A DNA stretch of 7,312 nucleotides from a bacterium. GTDB lineage: Bacteria; Cyanobacteriota; Vampirovibrionia; Obscuribacterales; Obscuribacteraceae. The stretch spans positions 1 through 7,312 of the forward strand of contig JAUIJG010000274.1 in assembly GCA_030431355.1 (NCBI GenBank). The letters are read 5' to 3'. Below, piece by piece: positions 5,347 to 7,312 of the stretch. A model generated the notes under the pieces. That model worked only from the letters and a program-made list of their open reading frames with translations, was not told the DNA's origin and did no database searches. Within the stretch, counting starts at the first letter, position 1. Every line of letters begins with the position of its first letter. The translations under genes were made by a program, and so were the position numbers.

Positions 5347-7312
5347 ATGAAAAGAAGATATCGTAGACAGGTAAGAAACCACACCGTTCTTCAGAGATGT
5401 CGGACCGAAATGTCGAAAGAACTCAGTGACAGAGTAAGTATCATTGCAAGAGGCCCGGGACCACTCTTACTTTTCACGCTCCTTTTCCTTTTATTTTTCT
5501 CTCCGATTTTTGTATCCGGAAGACTGCTAGCCCCAGGGGACGCCTGGTTCCAATCGATACCCTCTTTCTTCGCGCCATTTTCAATCTGGACTCGAGACAT
5601 ATTGGGCGGCTATCCCCTTATAGCCGATCCCCAGGCTCAGCTCTGGTATCCGGTCAGATATCTATTTCCAAAGACCGTCACCGGCTTCAATTTATTTGTG
5701 GTTTCGGCATATGTCATGGCCGCATACTTCACCTTCGGCTTCCTCCGAAGCGCTGGCGGCACCAATATTGGTGCGCTTACCGGAGCGCTACTATTTTCTT
5801 TATCCGGATTCATGGTAAGCAACCTCTGCCATATTCCTATTATTCACGCCGCCGCCTCTATTTCTCTAGTACTCTGGGCTTTCACCGAGCTAAAGAAGAA
5901 CAAAGCGACTGCCAAATGGTCTCTCATAGCAATAGCAGGTCTGAGCTGCTCCATACTTGCCGGGCACCCCCAGACCCTGGTCTATTCCTACTACTTATAC
6001 ATTCTATTCATCGGCGCGCAGGCTCTAAGCCTCGGAGGCAGGGAAGCCGGCAAATTTCTTCTGACGACAGTAGCAATTCTCTCGCTCGCTCCTTTGATCT
6101 GCGCTATATCGCTGATGCCAATGCTGGAGTTGTCAGAGCAATGCACCAGAGGGAACCTTCCCTTCGGTAGCTTTACCAGCTACAACTTGCCTCTTGCTCA
6201 GATAGCATCTGTATTCTTTCCTACCATATTTGGTATCGACCACGGCGCCGAAAAAATCGACTTCCTGAATTCTCTGGGTGTAAAAACCTATTTCGGGCAA
6301 TGGGACTTCCAATCAACAGCAGCTTTTCTGGGAAGCACGGCAATTGCCCTTGGTCTGACCGGAATCCTCGCGCAAAGGAAGAGAAAAGCAATCTGGTTTT
6401 GGACAGCGGTAGCTATTGTCTCACTGGTTTTCGCCCTGGGAGACTCCACCTTCTTCTCGATTCCTGCTTTCTATCTGCCAGGGCTCTCTTACTTCCGCTG
6501 CCCGACAAGAGCGCTCCTCTTCTTCAACCTATCGCTGGCGGTACTCACCAGCTTTGGTGTCTCTTCTCTCAGCAAATACCTGGCAAGCACGAAAGTTACT
6601 ACCTGCGCCATTGCTTTAACCGCTGTCCTGGCAGCCACATCTCTAATCGCACCTATACGAAGTACCAGGCTCGGATACGAAGATCTTCTCAGTCCCTCAA
6701 TATTGGTTCAACTTTCAATATTTATAGTATCTTCGGTAGTACTGTTCTTGGCAGCAAATGCAAGAAAAAACAAAGTTTTCATCAGCTTGATTCCAGCCCT
6801 TGTCCTAATGGAGCTAGTTCTATTCTTCTACGTTGCCCCCTGGATATTTAACTCCAGAACAGCCATATCACCGCCCTTAGACTCTCAGCTTGCCGAGATA
6901 ACCCGGGATTTAAGGAGAAGGAATCAAAGACTTCTTTCAGTTCGCGGGATAGATGGCAACCCGGAAGAGATTCCTCCCAACAGCAATAGACTACTCCGGC
7001 TCTCCTCCGCTTCCGGTTACCAACCACTACTGCCGAAACGCTACCGCAATCTAATGGGAGTCACTCCCGGCGGCATGCTGGACAAGCCGCTCCCCAGAGC
7101 GGCACTAAATCTAGATATCATGGCAGTGAGATTTGTAATCACACCAAAAGATTCTCCAGACTTAGACCCTGTTTACCGGAGCATCATCAGCTCTATCCAA
7201 GAGGATAGTGAGCATTTCCTGGAGCGAGATCCAGAGGAAGACTCGGCGGTCCGAATCTTTGAAAACACAAGGGTTTTACCCCTTGCCTGGCTTGTGGATG
7301 AGACCGTGGCTA
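5347..7312 (+). CDS. YfhO-family polytopic membrane protein, GT-C-like, 3' end cut off
   Basis: An open frame of 655 codons running off the window edge without a stop. It is a polytopic membrane protein with about 12-14 hydrophobic segments between residues 38 and 500, then a soluble C-terminal part. The pattern is that of the YfhO family (GT-C fold), whose members move sugars from lipid carriers to acceptors outside the cytoplasmic membrane; some decorate lipoteichoic acid or other polymers. The first outer loop, PGDAWFQ (63-69) followed by RDILGGYPLIADPQAQ (83-98), carries acids in the usual catalytic area; AGHPQTLVYS (205-214) and LPGLSYFRCPTRALL (377-391) are also typical. ENTRVLPLAWLV (639-650) matches the late conserved segment, so probably only a modest tail is missing. 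The ATG at 5347 has only a weak purine-rich GAAGAAG before it. A basic, cytoplasmic N-terminus of about 35 residues precedes the first membrane helix. Acceptor and sugar are unknown. Confidence 0.85.
   Translation, partial: MKRRYRRQVRNHTVLQRCRTEMSKELSDRVSIIARGPGPLLLFTLLFLLFFSPIFVSGRLLAPGDAWFQSIPSFFAPFSIWTRDILGGYPLIADPQAQLWYPVRYLFPKTVTGFNLFVVSAYVMAAYFTFGFLRSAGGTNIGALTGALLFSLSGFMVSNLCHIPIIHAAASISLVLWAFTELKKNKATAKWSLIAIAGLSCSILAGHPQTLVYSYYLYILFIGAQALSLGGREAGKFLLTTVAILSLAPLICAISLMPMLELSEQCTRGNLPFGSFTSYNLPLAQIASVFFPTIFGIDHGAEKIDFLNSLGVKTYFGQWDFQSTAAFLGSTAIALGLTGILAQRKRKAIWFWTAVAIVSLVFALGDSTFFSIPAFYLPGLSYFRCPTRALLFFNLSLAVLTSFGVSSLSKYLASTKVTTCAIALTAVLAATSLIAPIRSTRLGYEDLLSPSILVQLSIFIVSSVVLFLAANARKNKVFISLIPALVLMELVLFFYVAPWIFNSRTAISPPLDSQLAEITRDLRRRNQRLLSVRGIDGNPEEIPPNSNRLLRLSSASGYQPLLPKRYRNLMGVTPGGMLDKPLPRAALNLDIMAVRFVITPKDSPDLDPVYRSIISSIQEDSEHFLERDPEEDSAVRIFENTRVLPLAWLVDETVA
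5759..5774. repeat. 16-bp perfect palindrome in the YfhO-like gene
   Basis: GCACCAAT followed directly by ATTGGTGC, symmetric without a spacer, within codons for G-T-N-I-G-A. Roughly 0.1 such exact 16-bp palindromes are expected by chance in a sequence of this length, so it stands out mildly. With no loop it is more plausible as a protein-binding site or coincidence than as an RNA hairpin. Confidence 0.5.

Noticed and set aside
6300..6851. A 183-codon open frame on the plus strand
   Set aside because: It lies wholly inside the YfhO-like gene in another frame. That gene shows family motifs along its whole length, and this frame gives serine-, proline- and cysteine-rich sequence with no recognisable domain.
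1..7312. tRNA, rRNA, CRISPR arrays, insertion sequences, attachment sites
   Set aside because: No cloverleaf-like, repeat-spacer or transposase-like sequence was seen on either strand. Genes are intact and closely packed, as in ordinary chromosome.

Overview
This is a compact window of bacterial chromosome with moderate base composition and no sign of phage, transposon, CRISPR or RNA genes. It holds eight protein genes: seven complete, and one that runs off the right edge. Gaps are short: the largest non-coding stretches are 233 bp (1052-1284) and 176 bp (5171-5346). A gene with a classical Sec signal peptide and a Spy/CpxP-like periplasmic domain points to a diderm (Gram-negative-type) bacterium. 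Two likely TTG starts and frequent AGA/AGG arginine codons are compatible with many lineages. A Melainabacteria/Obscuribacterales-like or other uncultured host is possible, but this is a guess and the sequence does not decide it.

Left part (1-1051): a plus-strand protein made of two tandem SpoIIAA-like (STAS-related) domains meets, tail to tail, a small minus-strand gene for an 83-residue protein with a hydrophobic N-terminus and a near-perfect Shine-Dalgarno sequence. The divergent region 1052-1284 carries two inverted repeats. One lies in the presumed leader of the small gene. The other sits over the -10 region of a TTGACA-type promoter reading into the next gene.

Centre (1285-3462): a plus-strand run of three genes. 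They encode an NADPH-dependent FMN reductase-like flavoprotein, a secreted Spy/CpxP-like helical protein, and a TPR protein whose frame overlaps or closely abuts the preceding one. The last two look translationally coupled. The group may be one transcription unit starting at about 1217.

Right part: on the minus strand an aldo/keto reductase gene is followed by a uridine-kinase-like P-loop kinase gene, joined by a TTGA stop/start overlap. After a second divergent region (5171-5346) comes the 5' part of a YfhO-type polytopic membrane protein (GT-C-like glycosyltransferase family), 655 codons of which lie in the window with no stop.

No single locus here is clearly a new system. The parts most worth a second look are the coupled Spy-like/TPR pair, the small hydrophobic protein, the dyad over the FMN reductase promoter, and the AKR/kinase pair of unknown substrate. 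No intrinsic terminator with a U-tract was seen at either convergent junction.
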